From: Verrucomicrobiaceae bacterium
Lineage (GTDB): Bacteria > Verrucomicrobiota > Verrucomicrobiia > Verrucomicrobiales > Verrucomicrobiaceae
Direction of reading: 5' to 3'
DNA: 64,000 nt
Assembly (NCBI GenBank): GCA_016795465.1
Contig: JAEUHK010000106.1
Coordinates: 1-64,000 of the forward strand
Program-made: the position numbers and the translations under genes
Shown here: positions 50,565 to 59,927 of the stretch, piece after piece
How positions within the stretch are numbered: the stretch's first letter is position 1
How the letters are laid out: each line of letters opens with the position of its first letter
Notes under the pieces: generated by a model
Databases searched by the model: none
Told to the model about the DNA's origin: nothing
The model's input: the letters and a program-made list of their open reading frames with translations, nothing else

Positions 50565-52883
50565 TCAAACGAGTCGCGCAAAGCCTTGTTGCGGTCCTTG
50601 CGCCGCTTCGAGCGGTGTTTGCGCGACGATAGAGAGTGCTTCATCCAACGCTGAGAGCATGCTGGCGACTTTTTCCTCATCGTGGCACCAGGTCACATAA
50701 AGCTGGCTCGACATCAAATAGCCGCGCTGGAGCATGTGACGGATCATGAGCGGTTTCGCGGCCGGATTGGCAAACACGAGCGAGGGAGCGCAGGGCATGC
50801 CGCCGACCTTCAAACCGAGCGCGGGATGCCGTGAGGCCACCTCGCGCAATCCGGCCTGCAAGCGCTCGCCGAGCCTCCAGACGTGCTTTTGCACGCCTTC
50901 GCGCTTCATTTTGCCGATGCAGGCCAGCGAGGCCGCGGTGCCGACACCATCGGTCCAGTAGCTGCTGGAGATGAAACTGTTGTTGGAGGCATCCATGACC
51001 TCGTTTTTGCCGATGATGGCTCCGGCGGGATAGCCGTTGCTCATCGCTTTTGCATACACCGCCATGTCCGGCTCGATGCCGAGCACTGGCGCGGCACCGG
51101 GAAATCCAAATCGCCAGCCGCTCGTCACTTCATCGAGCACAAACACGGCTCCGGCGGCATGGCAGGCATCGATCACGTTTTGCAGGAAACCATCACGCGG
51201 GAACTCGCTGCGCATCGGCTCCATCACCACGGCGGCGAGCTTGCCATCGAGCTTCTGCAACGCGGCTTGCAAGGACGCGGGATCGTTGTAGCGAAACGGC
51301 ACCGCGGTGCCCGCCAGCTCGCGTGGCACACCGAGCGGTTGCAAGCCGGGCAGCAGGTGGCCATCGAGCGCCGCATCATCGCCGAGGTTCGCGGCGAGAT
51401 ACCAATCGCTCCAACCATGATACCCGCAGAAGGCGATGCCGCTTTTACCGGTGGCTGCACGAGCGATGCGCACCGCGAGGCCGAGCGCCTCGCCACCGCC
51501 GCGGGCGTAGCGCACCTTGCCGGCCCAAGGATGTAAATCGAGCAGCTCATCAGCAAGCTTCACCTCATCCGGCGAGGCGAGCGTAGCATAGCTGCCGAGA
51601 TTCACGCGACGTTTCACGGCGGCGTTCACTTCTTCATCGGCATGACCGAGCAAAATGGCTCCGACACCACCGGTGAAGTCGGTGTAGCGCTTGCCATCGA
51701 GATCCCAGATGCTGGAGCTTTTCGCGCGGCTGAAGTAGGACGGCCAGGTTTGCGGATCGAAGAGGTGGGCGCGTTTGGAAAGCAGGCCGGTGCCGCAGGA
51801 GATCTTGGTTTTGGCTTCTTCCCAGAGTTTGGGGCCAAGTATCCGGGGCATTCCTGCCCCGTCAGAGGGGCCAGGAATGGCCCCATTACTTCGCTGGACC
51901 AGCCGCAGCGCGTTCTCGCGGAAGATGTCATCGAGATCACCCTGCGTCATGCCCGTGTCTTCGCAGGCTTCGCGGAGGCAGAGGAGCGATTCGATGCCGA
52001 CGGTCGTGTATTGGCCGAAGATGGTCAGTTTGTCGGTGCCGAGGTCGGGATGAATCCAGGTGAAGCCATCGCCCTGCGTGATGCAGGAGCCGCGGAGCTC
52101 GCTGACCATGTAATCGCTGCCCCAAAGCACGCGTTTAGGTCCGAGAATCTCGATTGCGGCTCGAAACGCCCCGGCTTGCGTCACGGCGGAAGTATCGACG
52201 ACCACGTTGTCGAGGTCGATGAGGTGATGCAGGCCTTCGCGGGCATGGCGGTAGTTAAACGACCTCGCTACATGCGCGAGGATGAGCTGGCAGCGCGGGT
52301 ATTGGCGGCAGAGACGCTGAATCGCCTCGATGTTGCGCGGATCGGTGATGCCATCGGCGAGCATGATGTGCAGCATCATGATGCCGTTGTGCTCGTGACA
52401 GGCCTCCCACATCCATTCCGGCGCGAAGGATTCGATTTCAGCCTCCTTCGTGTCTGGCACATCGGCATACAGGCGATACGGCTTGATCCCGACGAACACG
52501 CCGGTGCTCATGAGGCGGCGCACTTCGGCGGGATCATCGGTCGGAGCCGCGAGCACGAGTGCTCGCGAGTTGGTGCTCATGTCGATCTGCGAGTGCAGCC
52601 AGGCGTTTTCGCCAACGCGGTTGTTTCCAGCACTCGGATAGCCAAAGAACAATCCTTCAACCTCGCGACCCGGCATCCAGAGCTTCATCGCGGCCTGAAA
52701 ATCGGCCATGCCGTAGCCGCGGTCCTCATCGAGGAACACAGGACGCTTTCCCTCCGCGAAATGGCGGCTGTGAAACAGATGCGTGTGCGCATCGAAGACC
52801 TTTTGCGGCACAAAGCCGTCGATGGCGCGGTGCAGCAGCTTGCGGTCGGTGTCGGTCAGTTCGGTGACGAGCTTCAGGGACAT
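50565..52883 (-). CDS. Amidohydrolase-class III aminotransferase fusion
   Basis: 772 residues from ATG 52883. Residues 1-350 are an amidohydrolase_2 domain (FDAHTHLFH; MLHIMLAD; ILAHVARSFN; VLWGSDYM). Residues about 375-760 are a class III PLP aminotransferase closest to glutamate-1-semialdehyde aminomutase (FTGGVGAILLGHADEEV; ARGGGEALGLAVRIARAATGK; FCGYHGWSDWY; FVLDEVTSGWRFG), with the PLP lysine in YAKAMSNGYPAGA near 613. Both halves keep their key residues. The fusion suggests channelling of an unstable amino-carbonyl intermediate. True hemL is normally a separate protein of about 430 residues, so this is a catabolic paralogue. Confidence 0.88.
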   Translation of the reverse strand: MSLKLVTELTDTDRKLLHRAIDGFVPQKVFDAHTHLFHSRHFAEGKRPVFLDEDRGYGMADFQAAMKLWMPGREVEGLFFGYPSAGNNRVGENAWLHSQIDMSTNSRALVLAAPTDDPAEVRRLMSTGVFVGIKPYRLYADVPDTKEAEIESFAPEWMWEACHEHNGIMMLHIMLADGITDPRNIEAIQRLCRQYPRCQLILAHVARSFNYRHAREGLHHLIDLDNVVVDTSAVTQAGAFRAAIEILGPKRVLWGSDYMVSELRGSCITQGDGFTWIHPDLGTDKLTIFGQYTTVGIESLLCLREACEDTGMTQGDLDDIFRENALRLVQRSNGAIPGPSDGAGMPRILGPKLWEEAKTKISCGTGLLSKRAHLFDPQTWPSYFSRAKSSSIWDLDGKRYTDFTGGVGAILLGHADEEVNAAVKRRVNLGSYATLASPDEVKLADELLDLHPWAGKVRYARGGGEALGLAVRIARAATGKSGIAFCGYHGWSDWYLAANLGDDAALDGHLLPGLQPLGVPRELAGTAVPFRYNDPASLQAALQKLDGKLAAVVMEPMRSEFPRDGFLQNVIDACHAAGAVFVLDEVTSGWRFGFPGAAPVLGIEPDMAVYAKAMSNGYPAGAIIGKNEVMDASNNSFISSSYWTDGVGTAASLACIGKMKREGVQKHVWRLGERLQAGLREVASRHPALGLKVGGMPCAPSLVFANPAAKPLMIRHMLQRGYLMSSQLYVTWCHDEEKVASMLSALDEALSIVAQTPLEAAQGPQQGFARLV

Positions 52884-52977
52884 GCGCCGAGTATGCGCAC
52901 CGCTCGCCAAACCTTCGCGGCAATTCGTCTGGTTCTCGAAAAAGACCAGCGCCGCCGCTTCGTTGAACCTTCACCTC

Positions 52978-53559
52978 ATGAAACTGTTCCCGCTGCTCGC
53001 CCTCCTCGCATTCGTCACACCCGCCCTGGCCGAAGACCTGCCCGTCCTCGCCGCGCCTGATTTCAAATCACCCCTGGATGCGACTTGGAAGATCGCCCAC
53101 GGCATTTACGAGCCGAAGGACGGCGTGCTCGTGTGCGCCGAGAAGCCGGAGAACAAGCATGTGGCCGTGCTTTGGCATCAGGTGGGCTGGAACAGCGGCC
53201 TCATCGAATGTGAATTCCGTTTCGACGGTTCGAAAAGCCTCATCCTCGGCTGCGATGGGACGACACCCAAAGGCCTCGCGCACATCGGCCGTGTCGTGAT
53301 CGGCCCCAAGATGATCAGCATCGCCGAGGACTCCGTGAAACCGAGCCACACCATCGCCAAAGCGCCCGCCGACCTCAAATCTGGCGAGTGGCACCGTCTG
53401 AGCTTCGCGTGGAGCGGCGATCACATCACGCTCAAGGTGAACGACCTCGCCATCGATGCCTCGCATACCTATCTGGCGAGCGTGAAGACACAGAGCTGGA
53501 TTGCGGTCGGAGGTCAGACAGCCTCGATTCGGGCACTCAAAATCAGCGGCAAGCCCTGA
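52978..53559 (+). CDS. Secreted DUF1080-like beta-sandwich protein
   Basis: 193 residues from ATG 52978, with signal peptide MKLFPLLALLAFVTPALA. The pattern DATWKIAHGIYEPKDGVLVCAEKPENKHVAVLW and LKSGEWHRLSFAWSGDHITLKVND resembles the concanavalin-like fold of DUF1080/3-keto-disaccharide hydrolases, widespread in this phylum. Carbohydrate binding or hydrolysis is likely; shorter than many members. It is divergent from the fusion gene, 94 bases away. Confidence 0.75.
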   Translation: MKLFPLLALLAFVTPALAEDLPVLAAPDFKSPLDATWKIAHGIYEPKDGVLVCAEKPENKHVAVLWHQVGWNSGLIECEFRFDGSKSLILGCDGTTPKGLAHIGRVVIGPKMISIAEDSVKPSHTIAKAPADLKSGEWHRLSFAWSGDHITLKVNDLAIDASHTYLASVKTQSWIAVGGQTASIRALKISGKP

Positions 53560-53606
53560 GCGGCATCGCAGCTTCATCTCGACAGGCTGCCATCGCCGCG
53601 AAGAAT

Positions 53607-54806
53607 GTGCGCCGCTTGGCTTCGCGACGTCTCAGAGTGCTCATCATCGTGGAAAACCTGCCGGTCCCTTTCGACCGGCGGGTTTGGCAGGAGGCCTGCG
53701 CCCTGCGTGATGCCGGTTATGACGTGACGGTGATCTGCCCACGCATGCGAGGGCACACGCAGGTGGAGGAGGTGCTCGATGGCATCCGCATCTACCGCCA
53801 CTGGATTAGCGGCGAGGCTCGATCCACCGCGGGTTTCTTCCTCGAATATGCCAGCGCTCTCGCGGGTGAATTTGGGTGCGCATTGAAGGCCTGGTGCCGC
53901 CACGGCCGCTTCGATGTCATTCATCTGTGCAATCCACCGGACCTGCTCTTCCTCGTGGCGCTGCCTTTCAAGCTGCTGGGCGGCTCACGTGTGGTTTTTG
54001 ATGTGCACGATCTGTGGCCGGAGATGTTTGAGGTGAAGTTCGGCTCCCGCGGGCTGCTTTACCACCTCGTGAAACTGGCATCGCGATGCACGCTGGCGCT
54101 CGCGGATGTGGTGCTGGCCACGAATGAGAGCGTGCTGCGCATCGTGAAGCAGCGCGGCGGCCTGCGTGATGAGGCGGCGTTTGTCGTGCGCACGGCGCCG
54201 AGCACGCTCGACACTGCCGCGCCGCGTGATGAAGGCATGCGCGAGGGCCGCCGGCATCTCGTGGGCTACATCGGCGTGATGGGCAGCGCCGATGGCGTGG
54301 AGCATCTGCTGCATGCGGCGCATCATTTGATCCGCGAAAAGGGCCGCGATGACATCCAGTTCCTGCTCATGGGCAGCGGACCGGAGCTTGAGGCGCTGCG
54401 CCAGCTTCGCGATGAGCTGGGCCTCACGCAGCAAGTGACCATGCCTGGCCGCGTGAGCGATGCCTTCCTCTGCTCCGCTTTGCAGACGATGGACCTCGGC
54501 GTGGCCTGCGACCCGATCAATGGCTACAACGATCACTGCACGATGAACAAGGTGCTGGAGTACATGGCCTTCGCGAAGCCTGTGGTGATGTTTGGCACGA
54601 TTGAGGGCCGTTTCTCGGCAGGTGAGGCGGGCGAGTATGTGATGGAAAATGACGCGGTGAAGCTCGGCGAAGCCATCGCGGGTCTTTTGGACGATGCGCC
54701 ACGTCGCGAGAGGATGGGCCTTGCCGGACGTGAGCGGCTGCAAACGGAGCTGAACTGGCAAAAGAGCACCGCCAGCCTCCTCGCAGCCTACGAACGGGTG
54801 AGCTGA
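53607..54806 (+). CDS. Glycosyltransferase, GT4 family
   Basis: 399 residues from GTG 53607 (TTG 53616 possible); the frame is open far upstream but overlaps the preceding gene. RVLIIVENLPVPFDRRVWQEACALRDAGYDVTVICP is the N-terminal Rossmann domain; FDVHDLWPEMFEVK is the inter-domain hinge; FLLMGSGPELEAL, MDLGVACDP and YMAFAKPVVMF form the nucleotide-sugar site. Cytoplasmic or membrane-associated transfer of a sugar in polysaccharide synthesis. Donor and acceptor unknown. Confidence 0.9.
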   Translation: MRRLASRRLRVLIIVENLPVPFDRRVWQEACALRDAGYDVTVICPRMRGHTQVEEVLDGIRIYRHWISGEARSTAGFFLEYASALAGEFGCALKAWCRHGRFDVIHLCNPPDLLFLVALPFKLLGGSRVVFDVHDLWPEMFEVKFGSRGLLYHLVKLASRCTLALADVVLATNESVLRIVKQRGGLRDEAAFVVRTAPSTLDTAAPRDEGMREGRRHLVGYIGVMGSADGVEHLLHAAHHLIREKGRDDIQFLLMGSGPELEALRQLRDELGLTQQVTMPGRVSDAFLCSALQTMDLGVACDPINGYNDHCTMNKVLEYMAFAKPVVMFGTIEGRFSAGEAGEYVMENDAVKLGEAIAGLLDDAPRRERMGLAGRERLQTELNWQKSTASLLAAYERVS

Positions 54807-55475
54807 GTGTCACTCACTCGCGCTGGCATCTGCCGCGTGGCTGTGGAAGAGATGGCACGCATGCCGGAAAGCCCCGTCACCCTCGCGCAAGCTAGCGCCC
54901 TCATCCGCCACCGCCGCTCGATCAAGCCGCAGGACCTCGATCCTGCCCGCGAGGTCGATGCGGAGCTGATCACTGAATTGATCGAAAACGCCACCTGGGC
55001 TCCGAACCACGGCCTCACGGAGCCATGGAAGTTTCATGTGTTTCAAGGCGAGGCCCGTCACGCTCTCATCGCGAGCATGCAGCAGACGTATCGCGAGGTG
55101 ACGCCCGCGGCGGAATTCCGCGAGGACAAGCTGGAAAAGATTGGCACGAATCCACTGCTCGCCCCGGTGGTGATCGCCTGCGTGATGGAACGCCGCGGCG
55201 GCGCGAAGATCCCGGAGGTGGAGGAGATCGAGGCGATGGCCTGCGCTTTGCAAAACCTCATGCTCAGCGCCACGGCGGCGGGGCTCGGCAGTTACTGGTC
55301 ATCTCCGCCGCTGCTTGATGGTGCCACGTTCCGCTCCTTTTTAAACGTGAATGCCGAGGATCGCTGCGTAGGCCTCATCTACCTTGGCTGGCCTCGTGCC
55401 GGGCTAAACTGGCCGCGGAGCGTGCGCCAGCCGGTGGCATCGAAAATCATCTGGAGGACCACCGCGGATGCTTGA
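54807..55475 (+). CDS. Nitroreductase-family flavoprotein
   Basis: 222 residues from GTG 54807; ATG 54852 is an alternative that would drop 15 residues. IRHRRSIKPQD is the FMN-phosphate motif, ATWAPNHGLTEPWKF the flavin/substrate segment, and SATAAGLGSYWSSPP the second FMN site. NAD(P)H-dependent reduction of nitro compounds, quinones or similar. Its end overlaps the DUF456 gene by 8 bases. Confidence 0.9.
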   Translation: MSLTRAGICRVAVEEMARMPESPVTLAQASALIRHRRSIKPQDLDPAREVDAELITELIENATWAPNHGLTEPWKFHVFQGEARHALIASMQQTYREVTPAAEFREDKLEKIGTNPLLAPVVIACVMERRGGAKIPEVEEIEAMACALQNLMLSATAAGLGSYWSSPPLLDGATFRSFLNVNAEDRCVGLIYLGWPRAGLNWPRSVRQPVASKIIWRTTADA

Positions 55476-56016
55476 GTGGCTTTCCAGCACCTGGAGCAGC
55501 ATCGCGCAGTTCTTCAGCAGCCTGCCGTGGGGCACGGCGGGCGTGTGGACGCTGTCCATCTCGCTGCTGATCGTCGGCTTCGTGGGTGCCATCGTGCCGT
55601 TCCTTCCCGGCCCGATGCTCATCGTGATCGCCGGCATCGTGCACACGCTGCTGCTGCCGGAGCAGGGCATGAGCACCTGGGGCATCGTGCTGCTCATCGT
55701 GTGGTTCTGCCTGGCCTACGCGGTGGATTTCTTCAGCGGCATGATGGGTGCGCGGTGGTTCGGTGCCAGCCGCTGGGGCATCACAGGTGTCTTCATCGGC
55801 GGCATCGTGGGGCTTTTCTTTGGTCCGCTGGGTCTGCTGCTCGGGCCGCTGGTGGGCGGCTTCGCTTTTGAGATGCTATTTGCCAAGCAACGCCTCCAGC
55901 CGGCCATGAAAAGCACCTGGGGCACCCTGTTGGGTACCGGAGTTGGCCTCGTGCTGCGCGTGCTGATCTCTCTGGCGATGATCGCCACCTTCCTGATCGA
56001 TGTGCTGTGGTGGTGA
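55468..56016 (+). CDS. DUF456 membrane protein
   Basis: 182 residues. Five or six hydrophobic segments; the glycine-rich run WGITGVFIGGIVGLFFGPLGLLLGPLVGGFAFE is the DUF456 hallmark. Integral membrane protein of unknown function, often linked to envelope or small-molecule transport. Translationally coupled to the nitroreductase gene by overlap. Confidence 0.88.
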   Translation: MLEWLSSTWSSIAQFFSSLPWGTAGVWTLSISLLIVGFVGAIVPFLPGPMLIVIAGIVHTLLLPEQGMSTWGIVLLIVWFCLAYAVDFFSGMMGARWFGASRWGITGVFIGGIVGLFFGPLGLLLGPLVGGFAFEMLFAKQRLQPAMKSTWGTLLGTGVGLVLRVLISLAMIATFLIDVLWW

Positions 56017-56094
56017 ACACGGACACATCTTGCAGTATCGACGGCAATCCGGGCATGAAAAATGCCTGAGCATCAGCGTTCCTTTCGTCCCCCC

Positions 56095-59000
56095 ATGTCC
56101 CGTTTAGCCCCCTTTTCCGTCCTTTTTGCCCTTTCAGCGCCCCTGGCCGCCGCTCCTGACTGGAAGGCCGTCGAACCCATGCTCGCCGCGAAGTGCTACG
56201 AGTGCCACAACGCCGACAAAATGAAGGGCGATGTCGATTTGAAGCAGTTCGCAGCGAATCCGGATGTGCCTGTGAATTTCGAGATCTGGAACACGGTGAA
56301 GGACACCATCGACAACGGCGACATGCCGCCGCGAAAGGCCAAGCAGCTCACCTCCGAAGAAAAAGCCGGCATCACCGGCTGGGTGCAGCATTCGCTCGAT
56401 GTGCTCGCGGAGGCCAAATCCGGCGATCCGGGTCCGGTGACGATGCGCCGCCTCACGAACGCGGAGTATGACAACACCATTCGTGACCTCACTGGCCGCG
56501 ATTATGCCCTCGCGAAGGAATTCCAGACCGACGGCGGCGGCGGCGAAGGTTTTACCAACACGGGCGACGTTCTTTTCATGAGCCCGGCGGCCATCGACAA
56601 GTATTTCGCGGCGGCGCGGAAGCTCTCCGAGCATGCCACCATCATGCCGGGCACGGGCATCGTCTTTCATCCGAACCGCATCGGCCTTCGCGGTCCCGAG
56701 CAGGTGAAAGCTCAGGCGCAGCAGGGGCTCTATGTTTGGCTTCAGCAGAAGGCCGCGCCGCATCTGCCGACGGACGACCAGCCGCTGCGCGAGGCCGATT
56801 ACATGCACGCCTGTTGGAAGCATCAGCATCAAAAAGTGCCGCTGGAGCAGCTCGCGAAGGACATGACGCTCAACATCCACTTCCTCGCGAACTGGTGGAA
56901 GCATCTCAACAACACGGAGCCGAAATCACGCTTCCTCGACCTCACTCGTGTGCCTTGGCGTGCCTTGCCTGCGGATGAAAAAGCTGCGCTGCCGATCATC
57001 CAGACCATTGCGGCAGACCGGCAGTCTTGGAACAACCCCAAACGCCCTGGCGAAGGCCCGCAGCGATGGCAGCAGGACAGCGATGGCATTCGCCCGTATC
57101 CCATGCAGGCCTCGGTGAATGGCAAAACACACGTCCACCTCTGCTTTGGCGACACCGCCGATGGCAACAAGGGCGACATCGCACTCGTCACCTACATCGA
57201 GGTCAGCGTCGGCAAGCAGAAGCTCAATTACTTCAACTGGCTCACCAAGACGCTCGACGAAAAAAAGAAGCAGGCCGCCGCAAATCCACCGCCGCCAAAT
57301 CTCGACGTGCTGAAGGCCCGCATTGCCGAGTTGGAGAAGATGCGTGCCGCCTATGGCAAGCATCCGCAGCCCGGCCGCACCATTGAGCCGCAGGTGCTCG
57401 CCTTTGCCGCGCCCATCGTTTTCACCCTGCCGCTGCCCGAAGGCGCTCACTGGCTGAAGGTGGACACACGTCTCGACATGCAGAATCCCGAGGTCGAAAA
57501 TGCGACCATCCAGTGGGCTCTCAGCACCGACAAGCCACGCGATGTGACGAAGGTCATGTCCGGCGTGCTCACGGTCTGGAAACGTGGCACCAAAGCCGCG
57601 CAACAGACCATGGGCGAGTTCAACTCGATGAAGCAGGCCTTCGCCGACATGTTCGAGCGTCGTCTCGAAATCGTCGCCGAAAACATGCACCGCAGGTCAC
57701 CGGGCATCGGCGTCTATTATTACTCCGACGAGCAACTCGGCGCACTGCTTGGCCAGCAGGACAAGGACATGCTCGCCGCGATGAAAAAAGACTGGGGCTA
57801 CAACGCCAACCCAAACCTCAACAAACAGCAGCAGCAGGAATACGACGGCGCGTTGCTCTGGCACCTGCAGCAGTTTGCCCGCAAAGCCTGGCGCAGGCCC
57901 ATCAGCGACGAGGAAAAGAAAAAACTCGACGCGCTCTACTTCGCCAGCCGCGCGAAGGAGCTCGACCGCGAGTCCGCCGCGCGTGAGGTGCTCGTGCGCG
58001 TGCTCGTCTCGCCGAATTTTCTCTTCAAGGCCGAGACACTGCCGCCCATCGCCGACGCGAAGACCACCGAGGTGCCGCTCAATGCGCACGAACTCGCCTC
58101 ACGCCTCAGTTACTTCCTCTGGGCCTCTTTGCCCGACTGGCAGCTCCGCAAAGCCGCCGATGATGGCAGCCTCTTGAAGCCCGAAGTGCTCGCCGAGCAC
58201 ACGAAACGCATGCTTCGCGATCCGAAGGCCTCCGCGCTCGCCAAAGAGTTCGCCGGCCAGTGGTTGAAGTTCAACGGCTTCGACGCGCACAACAGCGTGG
58301 ACGAGAAAAAATTCCCGCAGTTCACCGCCGAACTCCGCGCCGACATGCATCGCGAGGTCGTCGAGTTCTTCACCCATCTCGTGCGCGATGACCGCAGCGT
58401 CTCCGACATCATCAGCGGCGACTACACCTTCATGAATGAGCGCCTCGGCTGGCATTACGGCGTGCCCGGCATCGTCGGGAACGACTTCCGCGAGGTCAAA
58501 GTCGGCCAGCATCATCGCGGCGGCCTTCTCGGCATGGGCGCCATCCTGACGAAGACCTCCCGCCCGCACCGCACCAGCCCCGTCGTGCGTGGCGACTACC
58601 TTTATCAAGTCGTGCTCGGCTTCAGCAGCCCGCCGCCGCCACCGAACGTCCCCGAGCTCAAAGAAACCAGCAAACCCTCCTCCCTGCGCGAGGCCCTCAT
58701 GCAGCACCGCACCGACTCCGCCTGCGCCGTCTGCCATGAGCGCATCGACCCGCTCGGCTTCGCCTTGGAGAGCTACGACCCCATCGGCCGCTTCCGCCCC
58801 ACCGATGAAGCCGGCGGCAAAATCGACGACACCGGCGAAATGATGGACGGCACCAAGTTCCAAGGCCTCGCCGGCCTGCGCGACTACCTCAAAAAGAACG
58901 AACCCCAGTTCCTCACCCAATTCACCCGCAAACTCCTCGGCTACGCCCTCGGCCGCCAAACCCTCCCCAGCGACAAAAAGCTCCTCCAGCAGATGCAAAC

Positions 59001-59106
59001 CTCGATGAAAGCAAAAAACGGCAAGTTTTCCGCCGCGGTGCTCGAGATCGTGAAGAGCCGTCAATTCCTGAATCGACGTGCGGAGCCGCAGGTGGCATCC
59101 AAATGA
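56095..59106 (+). CDS. Cytochrome-c / DUF1587-DUF1592-DUF1588-DUF1585 secreted protein
   Basis: 1003 residues from ATG 56095, with a signal peptide. Planctomycete-type cytochrome c domain first (AAKCYECHNADKMKGDVDLK, heme CxxCH). Then DUF1587 (VTMRRLTNAEYDNTIRDLTG), a long middle region, DUF1595/DUF1592 (QQFARKAWRRPISDEEK, ELASRLSYFLWASLPD), DUF1588 with a second heme-like CxxCH (SACAVCHERIDPLGFALE) and DUF1585 (KLLGYALGRQTLPSDKKLL). Periplasmic, probably an oxidoreductase acting on polysaccharide-derived compounds. The usual partner DUF1552 gene is not adjacent. Confidence 0.92.
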   Translation: MSRLAPFSVLFALSAPLAAAPDWKAVEPMLAAKCYECHNADKMKGDVDLKQFAANPDVPVNFEIWNTVKDTIDNGDMPPRKAKQLTSEEKAGITGWVQHSLDVLAEAKSGDPGPVTMRRLTNAEYDNTIRDLTGRDYALAKEFQTDGGGGEGFTNTGDVLFMSPAAIDKYFAAARKLSEHATIMPGTGIVFHPNRIGLRGPEQVKAQAQQGLYVWLQQKAAPHLPTDDQPLREADYMHACWKHQHQKVPLEQLAKDMTLNIHFLANWWKHLNNTEPKSRFLDLTRVPWRALPADEKAALPIIQTIAADRQSWNNPKRPGEGPQRWQQDSDGIRPYPMQASVNGKTHVHLCFGDTADGNKGDIALVTYIEVSVGKQKLNYFNWLTKTLDEKKKQAAANPPPPNLDVLKARIAELEKMRAAYGKHPQPGRTIEPQVLAFAAPIVFTLPLPEGAHWLKVDTRLDMQNPEVENATIQWALSTDKPRDVTKVMSGVLTVWKRGTKAAQQTMGEFNSMKQAFADMFERRLEIVAENMHRRSPGIGVYYYSDEQLGALLGQQDKDMLAAMKKDWGYNANPNLNKQQQQEYDGALLWHLQQFARKAWRRPISDEEKKKLDALYFASRAKELDRESAAREVLVRVLVSPNFLFKAETLPPIADAKTTEVPLNAHELASRLSYFLWASLPDWQLRKAADDGSLLKPEVLAEHTKRMLRDPKASALAKEFAGQWLKFNGFDAHNSVDEKKFPQFTAELRADMHREVVEFFTHLVRDDRSVSDIISGDYTFMNERLGWHYGVPGIVGNDFREVKVGQHHRGGLLGMGAILTKTSRPHRTSPVVRGDYLYQVVLGFSSPPPPPNVPELKETSKPSSLREALMQHRTDSACAVCHERIDPLGFALESYDPIGRFRPTDEAGGKIDDTGEMMDGTKFQGLAGLRDYLKKNEPQFLTQFTRKLLGYALGRQTLPSDKKLLQQMQTSMKAKNGKFSAAVLEIVKSRQFLNRRAEPQVASK

Positions 59107-59175
59107 GGAGTCGTTGGCAGGTGATTAACTCCTTTGCCTTTGGCGTTTCCGGTCCACTTTCGCGGACGCTCATCC

Positions 59176-59856
59176 ATGTTTTCCGCCCGCGACTTTCTCG
59201 ACCTCACGCACACAAAGCACAGCATCCTCTTTCCTGATGATGCGCCGGTTTGGGCCGCGCTGTCACGCATCGAGCAGTATCTGGAGTTTCGTCTTCAACG
59301 AGAAATCCGCTGCCAGGTGCCGCCGGGGGCCTTCATCGGCGAGGATGTGTTCATCGACGAAGGCACGACGCTGGAGCCCGGATGCGTGATCCGCGGACCG
59401 GCGTGGATCGGGCGGAACTGCCAGATCCGTGCGGGCTGCTACATCCGTGAAAACGTGCTGGTGGGCGATGGCTGCGTGCTGGGGAACTCCTGCGAGTTCA
59501 AGAACTGCGTGCTCTTCGATGACTGCGAGGTGCCGCATTACAACTACGTGGGCGACTCCGTCCTCGGTCATCGGGCTCATCTAGGCGCGGGCGTGGTGCT
59601 TTCCAATGTGCGGCTGGACCGCCAGGAGGTCACGGTGCGCACGGAGAACGACGTCGTGCCGACCGGCCTGCGAAAATTCGGTGCCGTGATCGGTGATTAC
59701 GCGGAAATCGGCTGCAACAGCGTCATCAGCCCAGGCAGTTTGCTCGGCCGTCGGACCATTCTGTATCCGCTGACGCACTTCGGCGGCGTGCTGGGCCATG
59801 ATTTGATGGTGAAGACCCGGCAGACGCAGCAGGTGGTGAAGCGGAAGGGGCGTTAA
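59176..59856 (+). CDS. Left-handed beta-helix acyl/nucleotidyltransferase-like protein
   Basis: 226 residues from ATG 59176. Hexapeptide repeats (IGEDVFIDEGTTLEPGCVIRGPAWIGRNCQIRAG..) run from about 45 to 200. SVLGHRAHLGAGVVLSNVRLD matches the C-terminal acetyltransferase half of sugar-1-phosphate bifunctional enzymes (GlmU-like). No N-terminal pyrophosphorylase domain is present. It probably acetylates a sugar phosphate or nucleotide sugar. Ends before a strong terminator. Confidence 0.85.
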   Translation: MFSARDFLDLTHTKHSILFPDDAPVWAALSRIEQYLEFRLQREIRCQVPPGAFIGEDVFIDEGTTLEPGCVIRGPAWIGRNCQIRAGCYIRENVLVGDGCVLGNSCEFKNCVLFDDCEVPHYNYVGDSVLGHRAHLGAGVVLSNVRLDRQEVTVRTENDVVPTGLRKFGAVIGDYAEIGCNSVISPGSLLGRRTILYPLTHFGGVLGHDLMVKTRQTQQVVKRKGR

Positions 59857-59883
59857 CTCTTCCTCAAGATCGCATTTGGGCAC

Positions 59884-59918
59884 AAAAAAGGCGCTTGGGA
59901 ATCCAAGCGCCCTTTTTT
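59884..59918. terminator. Bidirectional rho-independent terminator
   Basis: GGCGCTTGG (59890-59898) and CCAAGCGCC (59903-59911) pair perfectly around GAAT, flanked by AAAAAA on the left and TTTTTT on the right. It serves both the acyltransferase-like gene (plus) and trigger factor (minus), which converge here. Confidence 0.93.
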
Positions 59919-59927
59919 GGAACACGA

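Noticed and set aside
50565..52883. Calling the fusion gene hemL
   Set aside because: The aminotransferase half resembles glutamate-1-semialdehyde aminomutase, but the fused amidohydrolase and operon context point to a different, unknown substrate.
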